From contig NZ_JACRSQ010000001.1 of assembly GCF_014384895.1 (NCBI RefSeq), positions 274,914-338,913 of the forward strand: a stretch of 64,000 nt of DNA, in the 5' to 3' direction. A program made the translations under genes and the position numbers. Positions 17,197 through 26,522 of the stretch are shown in pieces; the stretch's first letter is position 1, and every line of letters begins with the position of its first letter. The stretch is from Bianquea renquensis (lineage in GTDB: Bacteria > Bacillota > Clostridia > Lachnospirales > Bianqueaceae). The notes under the pieces are model-generated. The model saw nothing but the letters and a program-made list of their open reading frames with translations. It did not search any database and was not told the origin of the DNA.

Positions 17197-18627
17197 ATGA
17201 AAAATGAAATCATGCTTATCACCTATGGAGACAGTATGGGGCGCAATCTAAAAGAACTAAAACAGGTGCTGGACCGGCACTTTGCCCGTGCGGTTGGAGG
17301 CGTGCATATTTTGCCATTTTTTCCTTCATCTGCAGACAGAGGCTTTGCGCCGATTCAGTATGACCAGGTGGATGAAAGGCTGGGAAGCTTTGATGACGTG
17401 AAGGCTATCAGCGAAGACTATCCGGTCATGTTCGATTTCATGGTGAATCATATATCGCGTAGTTCCTTATACTATCGGGACTTTCAGAAAAACAAGGACG
17501 AATCGCCATATCGCGATTTTTTCATACGGTATAAGGATTTCTGGGAAAAGGGGGAGCCAACTCCAGAACAGGTTGACCTCATATACAAGCGAAAGCCCAG
17601 AGCGCCGTATATTGAGGTGGATTTTGCCGATGGAACATCAGAGAAAATTTGGTGTACTTTCAGTGAAGAGCAGGTGGATCTCAATGTGGAGTCTCCGGTG
17701 ACGAAAGCCTTTATCCAAGACACACTGCGCCATATGTGTCAGCGAGGCGCATCCATGATTCGTTTGGACGCTTTTGCCTATGCGGTCAAAAGGCCCAACA
17801 CCAGCTGCTTTTTTGTGGAGCCTCAGGTTTGGGACCTGTTATATGAGATCGAGGAGATTGTAAAGCCGTACGGCGTGGAGATTCTGCCGGAGATCCATGA
17901 GCATTACTCCATTCAGCAGAAGATAGCGGAAAAGGGGTTTTGGGTGTACGACTTTGCACTGCCGATGCTCGTCCTCCACGCCTTATATACCGGCCGGGGC
18001 GACCGCCTTAAGCATTGGCTGGACATTTGCCCGAGAAAACAGTTTACGACGCTGGACACCCATGATGGGATCGGAGTTGTGGATGTAAAGGACCTGCTGT
18101 CCGACGAGGAGATCGAAGAGACGAAAGAATTGCTTTTTGCCAAAGGAGCCAACGTCAAAAAAATTTATAATACGGCGGCGTACAATAACCTAGATATCTA
18201 CCAGATCAATTGCACCTATTACTCCGCTTTAGGAAACCGGGATCAGGACTATCTTTTGGCGAGGGCGATTCAATTTTTCGCCCCTGGAATTCCACAGGTA
18301 TACTACGTAGGGCTTCTCGCCGGGGCCAATGACATTGCGCTGATGGAATCCAGCAGGCAGGGACGGGACATCAACCGGCATTATTATTCCATGGAGGAGA
18401 TTGAGGAGACGGTAAAACGGCCTGTCGTACAGAAGCTCCGTGAACTCATGATCTTTCGGAATGAATTTCCGGCGTTTTCTGGAAGTATATCCACCACGCT
18501 GCCCGACGATCACAGCCTTCGTATTGTGAGAGAATCGGGCGGCTATACAGCGATTTTGCAGGCGGATTTGCGAACTCATGAATTTACCATTGAAACGGGC
18601 ACTCCAGAGACAAACCACTTAGGATAA
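17197..18627 (+). CDS. gtfA: Sucrose phosphorylase (GH13_18)
   Basis: It splits sucrose with phosphate into glucose-1-phosphate and fructose in the cytosol. The 476-residue length is typical. Active-site residues fall at the same numbers as in the Bifidobacterium enzyme as I recall it: nucleophile D191 (RLDAFAYAVK), acid/base E232 (LPEIHEHY) and stabiliser D290 (DTHDGIG). I chose the ATG at 17197 (MKNEIMLITYGDS), because it matches family starts and has GGGAGG upstream. An upstream in-frame TTG coincides with the promoter -35 box and cannot be the start. First gene of the sucrose operon. Related phosphorylases act on sucrose-6-phosphate or glucosylglycerate, but the ABC importer favours free sucrose. 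Confidence 0.88.
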   Translation: MKNEIMLITYGDSMGRNLKELKQVLDRHFARAVGGVHILPFFPSSADRGFAPIQYDQVDERLGSFDDVKAISEDYPVMFDFMVNHISRSSLYYRDFQKNKDESPYRDFFIRYKDFWEKGEPTPEQVDLIYKRKPRAPYIEVDFADGTSEKIWCTFSEEQVDLNVESPVTKAFIQDTLRHMCQRGASMIRLDAFAYAVKRPNTSCFFVEPQVWDLLYEIEEIVKPYGVEILPEIHEHYSIQQKIAEKGFWVYDFALPMLVLHALYTGRGDRLKHWLDICPRKQFTTLDTHDGIGVVDVKDLLSDEEIEETKELLFAKGANVKKIYNTAAYNNLDIYQINCTYYSALGNRDQDYLLARAIQFFAPGIPQVYYVGLLAGANDIALMESSRQGRDINRHYYSMEEIEETVKRPVVQKLRELMIFRNEFPAFSGSISTTLPDDHSLRIVRESGGYTAILQADLRTHEFTIETGTPETNHLG

Positions 18628-18639
18628 GGAGGAATGAAC

Positions 18640-19923
18640 ATGCGCAAAAAAGGACTTTGTATCGTATTGGCGGTGTGTATGATGGTGTTCTCATTGACTG
18701 CATGTGCCGGCACATCCGGCGAATCAGGCGGCGCATCAGTCACTCTCACCTTCCTGAATTCGAAAGGTGAGATTCAATCTGCCCTGGAGGATCTGGCAAA
18801 GCTCTATCGGGAGAAGACGGGAGTGGCCATTGAAATCATTGCCTGCCCGGCTGGCGGATCCCCTTTCGAAAAAATTTCAACCATGTACAACTCCGGTACA
18901 CCGCCTACAATGGCGATGCTGGACACCACGGATATCGTCGCCCTGTACAGAGAGAGGGCGCTGGATCTGTCTGGCGAAAGATGGGTGGAGGACGGCGGTG
19001 GTCAGGTCTATCGCATTGAGGGAAGCGTATACAGCTTTCCTCTAGGGGTCGAGGCGAAGGGCCTAATCTATAACAAAACGATTATCGAAACCACATTGGG
19101 GAGACCCTTTGACCCAAAGGAAATCAATACACAGGATAAGCTTCGAAGCTTATTCGAAGAACTCCAACAGGCAGGAGTGCCGCCCATGTGCCTTTCGAAA
19201 GAGGATTGGTCTCTTGGCTCCCACGTCATCGGGTACTTCTATGAGTCCCAGTCGCAGGAGCTGGATGAGATCACGGAATTCACCAACTCCCTTCGAAGAG
19301 GCGAGGTGGACGTGGCGGAGGATCCGCGGTTTAATGGGCTGATGGATACCTTCGATATCCTGCGGGAGTATAATATTAGTAAGGACAATCCTCTGGCAGC
19401 AGATTATGCAGTTGATCCCTCCTATATCGCAGATGGAGAGGTGGCCTTTTGGTTCAACGGCAATTGGGCGTGGCCCAACATCGTCGATTTTATTGAGGGA
19501 GAACAGGAGCTAGGGCTCATGCCCATGCCGATCAGCAATGATCCGGAGGATTTTGCAAACCAGGTTCTGCTGGGGACAGGTTCGAAGCAGGTGATGATCG
19601 ATAAAGTTAAGGCGTCAGAAGAAGAAGTACAGGCGGCAAAAGATTTCCTAAATTGGCTGGTGTATGATCCCGATGGGCAGAAAGGAATGGCGCAGGATCT
19701 GAACCTAGTTCCAGCATTCTCCAATATCCAACTCTCCCCGACGGATCCTCTCGGACAGACAATCCAAGCGTACGTCCGTGAGGGGGCGACTGTCTTCGGC
19801 CCTATCATCCCCTCGGATCACTGGTCCATCGTGGGGGCGTACATGCAGCAATATCTAGCGGGAAAATCAGACCGCGTGGAGCTAGCCAACAATATTGAGA
19901 AGTATTGGATGTCACTTGAATAA
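18640..19923 (+). CDS. Sugar ABC transporter substrate-binding lipoprotein
   Basis: An extracellular solute-binding protein of family 1, 427 residues, anchored by an N-terminal lipobox (LTAC after a 20-residue hydrophobic signal). It captures the sugar, most likely sucrose or short fructosides given the neighbours. The ATG at 18640 is preferred, since AAGGAGG lies seven bases upstream; the ATG at 18634 is too close to it. It follows the phosphorylase by 12 bases and precedes the two permease genes. Confidence 0.88.
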   Translation: MRKKGLCIVLAVCMMVFSLTACAGTSGESGGASVTLTFLNSKGEIQSALEDLAKLYREKTGVAIEIIACPAGGSPFEKISTMYNSGTPPTMAMLDTTDIVALYRERALDLSGERWVEDGGGQVYRIEGSVYSFPLGVEAKGLIYNKTIIETTLGRPFDPKEINTQDKLRSLFEELQQAGVPPMCLSKEDWSLGSHVIGYFYESQSQELDEITEFTNSLRRGEVDVAEDPRFNGLMDTFDILREYNISKDNPLAADYAVDPSYIADGEVAFWFNGNWAWPNIVDFIEGEQELGLMPMPISNDPEDFANQVLLGTGSKQVMIDKVKASEEEVQAAKDFLNWLVYDPDGQKGMAQDLNLVPAFSNIQLSPTDPLGQTIQAYVREGATVFGPIIPSDHWSIVGAYMQQYLAGKSDRVELANNIEKYWMSLE

Positions 19924-19946
19924 ATCAGGAAGGGGAGCGCAATGCG

Positions 19947-20828
19947 ATGAATGAAAATACAAAACGCGGGAAATTTCTACTATTCCTTATTTTCGTCGGC
20001 CCAGCTTTGCTCTGTTTTTTCGCTGTTGTGATCGTGCCATTTCTATACGGCATCTACTTAACCTTTACCAATTGGGATGGAATCAGCCCAAATCACGATT
20101 TTGTGGGCTTTACGAATTATGTTGCCGTGTTTCGGGATTCGGAATTTTGGAAAGCGCTGCTTTTGACATTACAGTATGTGGTCTTTTCGGTGCTGTTGAT
20201 CAACGTGATCGCATTTATCCTCGCCTATCTCCTCACAAGTGGGGTGAAGGGGCAGAGTTTTCTGAGATCCGCATTCTTTACGCCAAACCTTATCGGTGGA
20301 ATCATCCTGGGATTTATCTGGAGCTTTGTTTTTTCCAGAGCCCTTGTGTCCGTGGGACAGACACTTAACATTCCTCTATTTAGCCAATCTTGGCTGACGG
20401 ATCCGACGAAGGCCTTCTGGGCTTTGGTCGTCGTCACAGTTTGGCAGTACTCTGGATATATGATGATTATCTATATTGCGGGATTTACCGGAGTCCCGAA
20501 GGATGTGCTGGAGGCGGCCAGTATCGACGGTTGTACCGGATTTCAGACAGTTCGCCATATTATTTTGCCATTGATGGTGCCCTCCTTCGTCATCTGCCTG
20601 TTTTTGTCGATCCAGCGCTGCTTTATGGTCTATGATTTGAACCTTTCCCTGACGGGAGGCGAACCCTATGGCAGTACGATCATGGCGGCTATGCATGTGT
20701 ATCAGAAGGCGTTCCTGTCAAAGCAGTACGGGACGGGACAGGGGGAAGCATTTATCTTATTCCTGGTGGTGGCGGCAATTACCTTAACCCAAATCTATCT
20801 TGGCAAGCAGAAAGAGGTGGATGCGTGA
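19947..20828 (+). CDS. Sugar ABC transporter permease, MalF/UgpA type
   Basis: A 293-residue inner membrane protein with six predicted helices. The binding-protein-dependent transport loop reads EAASIDGCTGFQTVRHIILPLM, the EAA motif that docks the ATPase. It forms a heterodimer with the next gene product. AGGAAGGGG precedes the start. The stop overlaps the next start as TGATG. No ATPase gene is in the operon, so a shared MsmK-like ATPase encoded elsewhere is expected. Confidence 0.9.
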   Translation: MNENTKRGKFLLFLIFVGPALLCFFAVVIVPFLYGIYLTFTNWDGISPNHDFVGFTNYVAVFRDSEFWKALLLTLQYVVFSVLLINVIAFILAYLLTSGVKGQSFLRSAFFTPNLIGGIILGFIWSFVFSRALVSVGQTLNIPLFSQSWLTDPTKAFWALVVVTVWQYSGYMMIIYIAGFTGVPKDVLEAASIDGCTGFQTVRHIILPLMVPSFVICLFLSIQRCFMVYDLNLSLTGGEPYGSTIMAAMHVYQKAFLSKQYGTGQGEAFILFLVVAAITLTQIYLGKQKEVDA

Positions 20829-21697
20829 TGAAACAAAAAATCAACAACACAATCGGTGGGAAGAAGGCAAAAGCGTCCAGCGCCGTGAAGACGGTTATAT
20901 TGTCTGCTCTGCTGCTGGTGTACATGCTGCCATTTTTGATCATCCTTGTAAATTCGTTTAAAGGGAAGCGCGCCATCGTTCGGACGCCATTGGTGCTCAT
21001 CGATCCCCACGGGCCGACGGTCCAGAACTTTGTCAAGGCATTTGAGAAAATGGATTTCGTAAAGTCCTTTATGAATTCGACAGTGATTACGGTGGTGAGC
21101 GTGGCGCTGATCATACTGGTCGCCTCCATGACAGCGTATTTCTTCGTCCGAAAGAACTGGATGATTAATAAGGTGATCTTCGCCATGATGTTGACGGCTA
21201 TGATCATTCCCTTTCAGGTCATTATGATTCCTTTAGTCTCGATCTATGGCGGTCAGCTTGGACTTTTGGATCACCGCGCCACGCTGATCTTTATGAATGT
21301 GGGATTTGGGGTCGCCATGGCGGTGTTCATCTACCACGGATTTATTAAGACAGGGGTTCCCGTTTCACTGGAAGAGGCGGCGACCATTGACGGTTGTAAT
21401 CAGGTCCAAATCTTTTTTAAGATTGTATTTCCCCTTCTGAAGGCGACCACCGCCACCGTCACAGTGTTGGATGTCCTGTGGATCTGGAATGATTATCTAT
21501 TGCCCTCCCTTGTGTTGACGAAAAAGAGCCTATTTACCCTGCCCTTATCCACGTACGCTTTCTACGGGACGTATACCATCGACTATGGGGCGATTATGGC
21601 AGCGCTGGTGCTGACGACGATTCCGGTCATCATCCTCTACATTTTTTTACAGAAGCAGATTATCAGCGGAGTGGTTGCGGGTGCTGTGAAAGCGTGA
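20828..21697 (+). CDS. Sugar ABC transporter permease, MalG type
   Basis: A 289-residue six-helix permease, partner of the upstream one. Its EAA loop reads EEAATIDGCNQVQIFFKIVFPLL. I chose the ATG at 20828, which overlaps the upstream stop by one base (TGATG); a GTG directly before it is in frame. The N-terminal tail is basic and cytoplasmic. It ends the transporter part of the operon; an internal promoter overlaps its 3' end. Confidence 0.9.
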   Translation: MKQKINNTIGGKKAKASSAVKTVILSALLLVYMLPFLIILVNSFKGKRAIVRTPLVLIDPHGPTVQNFVKAFEKMDFVKSFMNSTVITVVSVALIILVASMTAYFFVRKNWMINKVIFAMMLTAMIIPFQVIMIPLVSIYGGQLGLLDHRATLIFMNVGFGVAMAVFIYHGFIKTGVPVSLEEAATIDGCNQVQIFFKIVFPLLKATTATVTVLDVLWIWNDYLLPSLVLTKKSLFTLPLSTYAFYGTYTIDYGAIMAALVLTTIPVIILYIFLQKQIISGVVAGAVKA

Positions 21698-21703
21698 TAT
21701 AAT
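21675..21703 (+). promoter_or_regulatory. Possible internal promoter before GH32
   Basis: TTGCGG, 17 bases, TATAAT with a TGA just before it (extended -10). It overlaps the end of the permease gene and would allow separate expression of GH32, LacI and fructokinase. Confidence 0.45.
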
Positions 21704-21739
21704 ACTTACATTGATTGGGGAAAGAGGAGGTGTGCCAGA

Positions 21740-23314
21740 ATGGACAGGACAATTCAGATTATAAAGAAGTACCTGTGGTTTCCCATTTACACGGGAGCAA
21801 AACAGACCGTCATAGAACTGTGGAGTCAAGGTGAGAAGGTGGCTGAATTTAAGATTGGAGTTCCAGAGGATGGAATCCCGGAACCGGACTACTGGGCACC
21901 CTTTCTCGCAGAAAAATGGCGTGGCAGTGACCTTCACGCAAGGGGAGATGTGCCCGCTGCCCTGTGGGAGCAAATCCGTCAGGAGGATGCCCGCCCAAAG
22001 CGGGAGGGCGTCCATCCACAGCTGCATTTTACACCGGACGCGGGATGGATCAATGACCCCAATGGATTGGTCTTTCACGGGGGATGGTATCATCTTTATT
22101 TTCAATACAATCCCTATGATACTTCGTGGAATGATTGTCACTGGGGGCACGCCGTTAGCCGGGATCTGCTGCATTGGGAACAGAAGGATACGGTGTTATA
22201 TCCAGATGGCGACGGGACTGTGTACTCCGGATGTGGGCTTGTGGACCGTCGCAATGAATGGGGGCTAGGGCAGGACGCGCTGCTATTCTTTTATACCTCT
22301 GCCGGCGGGGAAAATCGATGGTCCCAGGGAAAGCCCTATACACAGTGCATGGCCTACAGCGTTGATGGCGGCAATACCTTGCGGCGAGAACCGGCGATGC
22401 GCATCCCCAACTACGCCAAGGGAAACAGAGATCCAAAGGTTTTCTATCATGAGGACTCGAAAGCGTACTGCATGGCCTTGTACTTTGATGGCAATCGGTT
22501 CGGCATCTTTCGCTCACCGGATCTTCACACCTGGCAGTTGTCCCAGGAGATAACGCTGGAGACGGCCTGGGAGTGCCCGGATCTCTTTCCCCTGCCGGTC
22601 GAGGGGGAAGACGGGGAAAAATGGGTATTTTGGTCCGCGGATGGGTTTTACTTTGTCGGGGATTTTGACGGATATGGTTTCTATCCTCAGCAGGTTAAGA
22701 AGTCGGCCTATCTGGGGACGGTGCCTTACGCGGCGCAGACCTATTGGGGGACAGGAGAAAGGCGAATCAGCTTAGCCTGGCTGAGGACGCGACCACAGCA
22801 GAAGCGCTATACAGGGGCCATGTCCCTACCGCATGATCTGTGTCTGTGTAGACGAGATGGGGAATATCGTTTGCGGCTGATTCCATCGGAGGAGATTGAA
22901 GCGAGCTTGCAACCCGCTGAGACGTATGAGTTCACATCCTCCGGTGTCTTGTTGAGACAGGGGGAGGAACTCGCCTGGCAGATAAAGCTCCGGTGGAGGC
23001 CGGGCGCTGTGGGCGCCACGGAACTAAAAGTTGGCGAGGCCTTGATTCGTTTTGATGTAAATGAAAAAGAGGCGATGGTTGGCGAGGAAAGGTTTGCATT
23101 TTCAGAGCAAGAAGGGGTTCGGCTCATTGTGGATGGAAATATCTTAGAACTCTCGGCAGACCATGATTTGATCTATTTAGCCGCAGAGATTGCGCAGGAT
23201 ATGGAACCGGTGGGAGTCCGGATTCAGACAGACCCGGCTTGCCCGGTGAACATAGAGCTGCGCCGGAGTAAAACCCATGGAAAGGAAGATGGAATAGACA
23301 ATGGCAACCCTTAA
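21740..23314 (+). CDS. GH32 beta-fructofuranosidase (intracellular)
   Basis: The 524-residue enzyme hydrolyses terminal fructose from sucrose or fructo-oligosaccharides. The GH32 triad is visible: nucleophile D106 in WINDPNG (residues 103-109), transition-state stabiliser D231 in RDP, and acid/base E278 in EC. About 95 residues precede the catalytic five-bladed propeller, and a beta-sandwich follows. There is no signal peptide, so it acts on imported sugar. GAGGAGG precedes the ATG. Its 3' end overlaps the LacI gene by 14 bases. Beside a phosphorylase, its likely job is longer fructosides such as kestose; this is an inference. Confidence 0.9.
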   Translation: MDRTIQIIKKYLWFPIYTGAKQTVIELWSQGEKVAEFKIGVPEDGIPEPDYWAPFLAEKWRGSDLHARGDVPAALWEQIRQEDARPKREGVHPQLHFTPDAGWINDPNGLVFHGGWYHLYFQYNPYDTSWNDCHWGHAVSRDLLHWEQKDTVLYPDGDGTVYSGCGLVDRRNEWGLGQDALLFFYTSAGGENRWSQGKPYTQCMAYSVDGGNTLRREPAMRIPNYAKGNRDPKVFYHEDSKAYCMALYFDGNRFGIFRSPDLHTWQLSQEITLETAWECPDLFPLPVEGEDGEKWVFWSADGFYFVGDFDGYGFYPQQVKKSAYLGTVPYAAQTYWGTGERRISLAWLRTRPQQKRYTGAMSLPHDLCLCRRDGEYRLRLIPSEEIEASLQPAETYEFTSSGVLLRQGEELAWQIKLRWRPGAVGATELKVGEALIRFDVNEKEAMVGEERFAFSEQEGVRLIVDGNILELSADHDLIYLAAEIAQDMEPVGVRIQTDPACPVNIELRRSKTHGKEDGIDNGNP

Positions 23315-24278
23315 GGATGTAGCGGAGCGGGCAGGCATCACCGTGACAACGGTTTCCCGGGTCTTAAATGATCGTGGCTATATCAGCCAGCAGACGAGAG
23401 AAAAAGTGTATCAGGCCATGAAGGATTTGAATTATCAGCCCAACGAAGCAGCTCGTTCTCTGTCCAAAAAACGAATGCAGGTGATCGGCGTTATCGTGCC
23501 CTCTGTCATGCATCCTTTTTTCAGCAAAGTCGTCAACTATCTGGAGTACTATGCATCGCTGAATCGGTATAAGATCATGCTGTGCAATTCTTTCCATCAG
23601 CGCGATAAGGAGGCGGAGTACCTGGAGATGCTTCGCTCCAACAAGGTATCCGGCATTGTACTGTGTAGCAGGACAGAGGAGACGGAGGCCTTTTCTCAGC
23701 TGGACATGCCCTTGATCACCTTTGAACGGTCCATCGCGGGCGATATCCCCTTCGTTGGATGCGACAACTATCAGGGCGGCCAGCTGGCAACAGAACATCT
23801 GTATGGAAAGGGATGCCGGATTCTGGCCCATATCGGTGGAACCATCGAGGTGCCCATGCCAGCGGATGCCAGGCGGCAAGGATTTTTGGACACCTGTGCG
23901 CGGTACGGTTTGCAGGGGACGGTCTTTAACACCTATGAAGCGCAGTTCCAGGCAATGGAGTACCAAGAGTATATCGTCAAAATTTTGCGAGAGAATCCAC
24001 AGTTCGATGGCATTTTTGCAAGTAGCGATGTTATCGCAGCCCAGGTTCTACAGGCCTGTTCTCTTTTAGGGATCCGAGTTCCCCAGGATCTAAAGCTAGT
24101 CGGATTTGACGATGTGGAGGTGGCTTCCCTTACAACGCCCAAGATCACCACTATCCGTCAGCCGGTGGAAGAGATGTGCCACTACGCGGTGTCCAATATT
24201 CTGCACAAGCTGGAGCAGAAAGTGATACCCAACAAGACAGTCCTGCCGGTCCAATTGATTGAACGGGAAACGACATAA
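23301..24278 (+). CDS. LacI-family transcriptional regulator of the sucrose operon
   Basis: The 325-residue regulator starts with a typical LacI helix-turn-helix (LKDVAERAGITVTTVSRVLN) and hinge helix (AARSLSKKR), followed by a periplasmic-binding-protein-like sensor domain. Its position inside the operon suggests that it responds to sucrose, fructose or a phosphate of these. The matching palindromes at 16979-16988 and 17121-17130 are the likely operators. The start overlaps the GH32 gene by 14 bases and the stop overlaps the fructokinase frame. Confidence 0.9.
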   Translation: MATLKDVAERAGITVTTVSRVLNDRGYISQQTREKVYQAMKDLNYQPNEAARSLSKKRMQVIGVIVPSVMHPFFSKVVNYLEYYASLNRYKIMLCNSFHQRDKEAEYLEMLRSNKVSGIVLCSRTEETEAFSQLDMPLITFERSIAGDIPFVGCDNYQGGQLATEHLYGKGCRILAHIGGTIEVPMPADARRQGFLDTCARYGLQGTVFNTYEAQFQAMEYQEYIVKILRENPQFDGIFASSDVIAAQVLQACSLLGIRVPQDLKLVGFDDVEVASLTTPKITTIRQPVEEMCHYAVSNILHKLEQKVIPNKTVLPVQLIERETT

Positions 24279-24295
24279 TGAGAGGAATGAGCAAG

Positions 24296-25270
24296 ATGTT
24301 GGATTTAGTATCCCTAGGGGAGTTACTCATTGATTTTACGCCGGTAGGCATTTCGGAACACAACAACCCTATTTTTGAGCGCAATCCCGGCGGTGGACCA
24401 GCCAATATGCTCTGTGCGGCTTCCAAGTTGGGGCTTACGACTGGTTTTATCGGGCAGGTGGGCGATGATGCGTTTGGCCATGCCCTCAGGCGAACATTGC
24501 AGGAAAATAAGATTGACACAGCGAATCTTCTCTTATCGAAGCAGTACAAGACCACGCTGGCCTTTGTCCATCTGGATGAAGCGGGGGATCGATCGTTTAG
24601 CTTCTATCGAAAAAATGGAGCGGATACCATGCTCCGATTCGACGATGTGGATCTGGAGATGCTGGAGCGGACGCGCTGCTTTTTCTTTAGCTCCGTTCTG
24701 TTGTCCGAGGGGGATTCCCGGGAGACCAGCTATCGCCTGGCGGAGTACGCCAGGGAACAAGGGGCGCTGACGGTGTTTGATCCGAATCTGAGGGAGAATC
24801 TGTGGGAGAACCTGGACGATGCGAAAGCATGTATCCAAAAAGCGTTGCATCTGGCCGATATTGTCAAGGTCTCAGAAGAGGAACTTTATTTTCTGACGGA
24901 TCACGCTGGGCTGCTGGATGGTGGGCGGATGCTTTTGGAGAGGTATGGGCTAAAAGCGCTGCTGATCACCATGGGAGCGGCGGGGTGCTGTGCAGTGCTG
25001 CCGGAATACAGCTTGACAGTTCCTGGATTCGACGTAAAGGCGGTGGACACCACCGCCGCAGGGGACTCTTTCACGGGAGGATTTCTCTATAAACTTCTCG
25101 CAGGCGGTTACGACATCGACAGGATTGAGAAGCGAGAGTTATTGCCGATTCTTCGCTTTGCGAATGCGGTGGGAGCGCTGACGACGACAAAAAAAGGCTC
25201 CATCCATGCGCTGCCGGATGGAGAGGAAGTGCTAACCTTTTTGCGCCGGCAGGAAGCAACGGAATTCTAA
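24296..25270 (+). CDS. Fructokinase (PfkB family)
   Basis: A ribokinase-family enzyme of about 324 residues that phosphorylates the fructose released by the phosphorylase and GH32. The N-terminus LVSLGELLIDFTP, the GGGPANM substrate loop and the C-terminal DTTAAGDSFTGGF (catalytic Asp and anion hole) are all present. In-frame ATGs exist at 24278, 24287 and 24296. The last has AGAGGA nine bases upstream and gives the usual family start. It closes the operon, and a 14-bp stem follows. Confidence 0.88.
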   Translation: MLDLVSLGELLIDFTPVGISEHNNPIFERNPGGGPANMLCAASKLGLTTGFIGQVGDDAFGHALRRTLQENKIDTANLLLSKQYKTTLAFVHLDEAGDRSFSFYRKNGADTMLRFDDVDLEMLERTRCFFFSSVLLSEGDSRETSYRLAEYAREQGALTVFDPNLRENLWENLDDAKACIQKALHLADIVKVSEEELYFLTDHAGLLDGGRMLLERYGLKALLITMGAAGCCAVLPEYSLTVPGFDVKAVDTTAAGDSFTGGFLYKLLAGGYDIDRIEKRELLPILRFANAVGALTTTKKGSIHALPDGEEVLTFLRRQEATEF

Positions 25271-25274
25271 ATGA

Positions 25275-25320
25275 ATAGCGCACAGACAATATAGGAATTT
25301 CTGTACTGTCTGTGCGCTAT
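25275..25320 (+). terminator. Terminator-like hairpin ending the sucrose operon
   Basis: ATAGCGCACAGACA / TGTCTGTGCGCTAT, a perfect 14-bp stem with an 18-base loop, five bases after the fructokinase stop. Only TT follows, so it may act with the hairpins downstream. Confidence 0.6.
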
Positions 25321-25321
25321 T

Positions 25322-25466
25322 TCCCTATAGAAAAGTCCGCCGAGAGGCGGACATGATTCCGAAGAACCGAAGGTTCTTCCAAAGTTCGCGGAACGCGAAC
25401 TTATTTCTCCCTATAGAAAAGTCCGCCGAGAGGCGGACCTGATTCGAAGACCCGAAGGTTCTATCC
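25322..25466 (+). repeat. Two-copy hairpin repeat unit
   Basis: A unit of about 58 bases occurs at 25322-25379 and again at 25408-25466. Each holds GTCCGCC-GAGA-GGCGGAC (7-bp stem, GNRA loop) and a CCGAAGGTTC hairpin, both preceded by TCCCTATAGAAAA. Between them lies AAGTTCGCG-GAA-CGCGAACTT (25382-25402), related to the 16.8 kb array. No gene is present. Confidence 0.8.
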
Positions 25467-25513
25467 ATATGAGAAAACAGAGAATGAGTGGAAGGGCTCT
25501 CCTATTTTAAGAC

Positions 25514-25542
25514 TTGCTTTTTAGAAGAATTTGCCGTATAAT
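25514..25542 (+). promoter_or_regulatory. Promoter of fba
   Basis: TTGCTT, 17 bases, TATAAT, about 85 bases before the fba start. Confidence 0.7.
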
Positions 25543-25630
25543 GATTACGCATATGTTTAAAAAGTGTTTTTTCACTGTATACTAGAGGAAGATACAGGAT
25601 TGCGCAAAATTGTGGAGGAGGAATCAACAA

Positions 25631-26494
25631 ATGTTAGTTTCAGCAAAGGATATGCTGCAAAAGGCCAAGGCGGGCAAATATGCCGTCGGTCAATTTAATA
25701 TCAACAATTTGGAGTGGACGAAGGCGGTCCTTTTGACGGCGCAAGAGAATCAGTCTCCGGTGATTCTCGGAGTGTCGGAGGGCGCCGGTAAATATATGAC
25801 AGGTTTTAAGACGGTAGCCGCCATGGTCATAGCCATGCTTGAAGAGTTGAATATCACCGTGCCGGTGGCCCTACATTTGGACCACGGCGGATACGAAGGT
25901 GCGAAGAAAGCCATCGATGCTGGTTTTTCATCGGTTATGTTTGACGGATCGCACTATGACATTGAGGAGAATGTGGAGAAGACGAAGGAGATTATCAGCA
26001 TCGCCCATGCAAGGGGAATCTCTGTTGAGGCGGAGGTTGGCTCCATCGGTGGCGAGGAGGACGGCGTCGTGGGTGCTGGAGAAGTTGCGGATCCCGATGA
26101 GTGTAAACGGATTGCAGATCTGGGCGTCGATATGCTGGCCGCCGGAATCGGCAATATTCACGGAAAATATCCGGCAAACTGGGCGGGCTTGAATTTCCAA
26201 GTGTTGGCGAAAATCCAGGAGAAGACGGGGACTATGCCCCTTGTGCTGCACGGCGGGACGGGAATTCCCGAGGATATGATCAAGACTGCGATTTCCCTGG
26301 GAGTATCCAAGATCAATGTCAATACAGAATGCCAGCTTTCTTTCGCGGATGCCACAAGGAAATATATTGAAGCGGGTAAAGATCTGGAGGGGAAGGGCTT
26401 TGATCCCAGAAAGTTGTTGAAACCTGGCACAGATGCCATTATGGCTACGGTGAAGGAGAAGATGGAACTGTTCGGTTCTGTTAATCAGGCATAA
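25631..26494 (+). CDS. fba: Class II fructose-1,6-bisphosphate aldolase
   Basis: The zinc-dependent enzyme interconverts fructose-1,6-bisphosphate with dihydroxyacetone phosphate and glyceraldehyde-3-phosphate in glycolysis. The 287 residues include HLDHGGYEGAK (metal His near residue 84), EVGSIGGEEDGV, a HGGTGIP phosphate loop and KINVNTE. I chose the ATG at 25631 (MLVSAKDML), which has GGAGGAGG ten bases upstream; an in-frame TTG at 25610 lies before the ribosome site. It has its own promoter and terminator. A tagatose-bisphosphate aldolase role is possible in this family but less likely here. Confidence 0.92.
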   Translation: MLVSAKDMLQKAKAGKYAVGQFNINNLEWTKAVLLTAQENQSPVILGVSEGAGKYMTGFKTVAAMVIAMLEELNITVPVALHLDHGGYEGAKKAIDAGFSSVMFDGSHYDIEENVEKTKEIISIAHARGISVEAEVGSIGGEEDGVVGAGEVADPDECKRIADLGVDMLAAGIGNIHGKYPANWAGLNFQVLAKIQEKTGTMPLVLHGGTGIPEDMIKTAISLGVSKINVNTECQLSFADATRKYIEAGKDLEGKGFDPRKLLKPGTDAIMATVKEKMELFGSVNQA

Positions 26495-26522
26495 TTTTGG
26501 ATCGAATCGCACAGAAGTTTGC

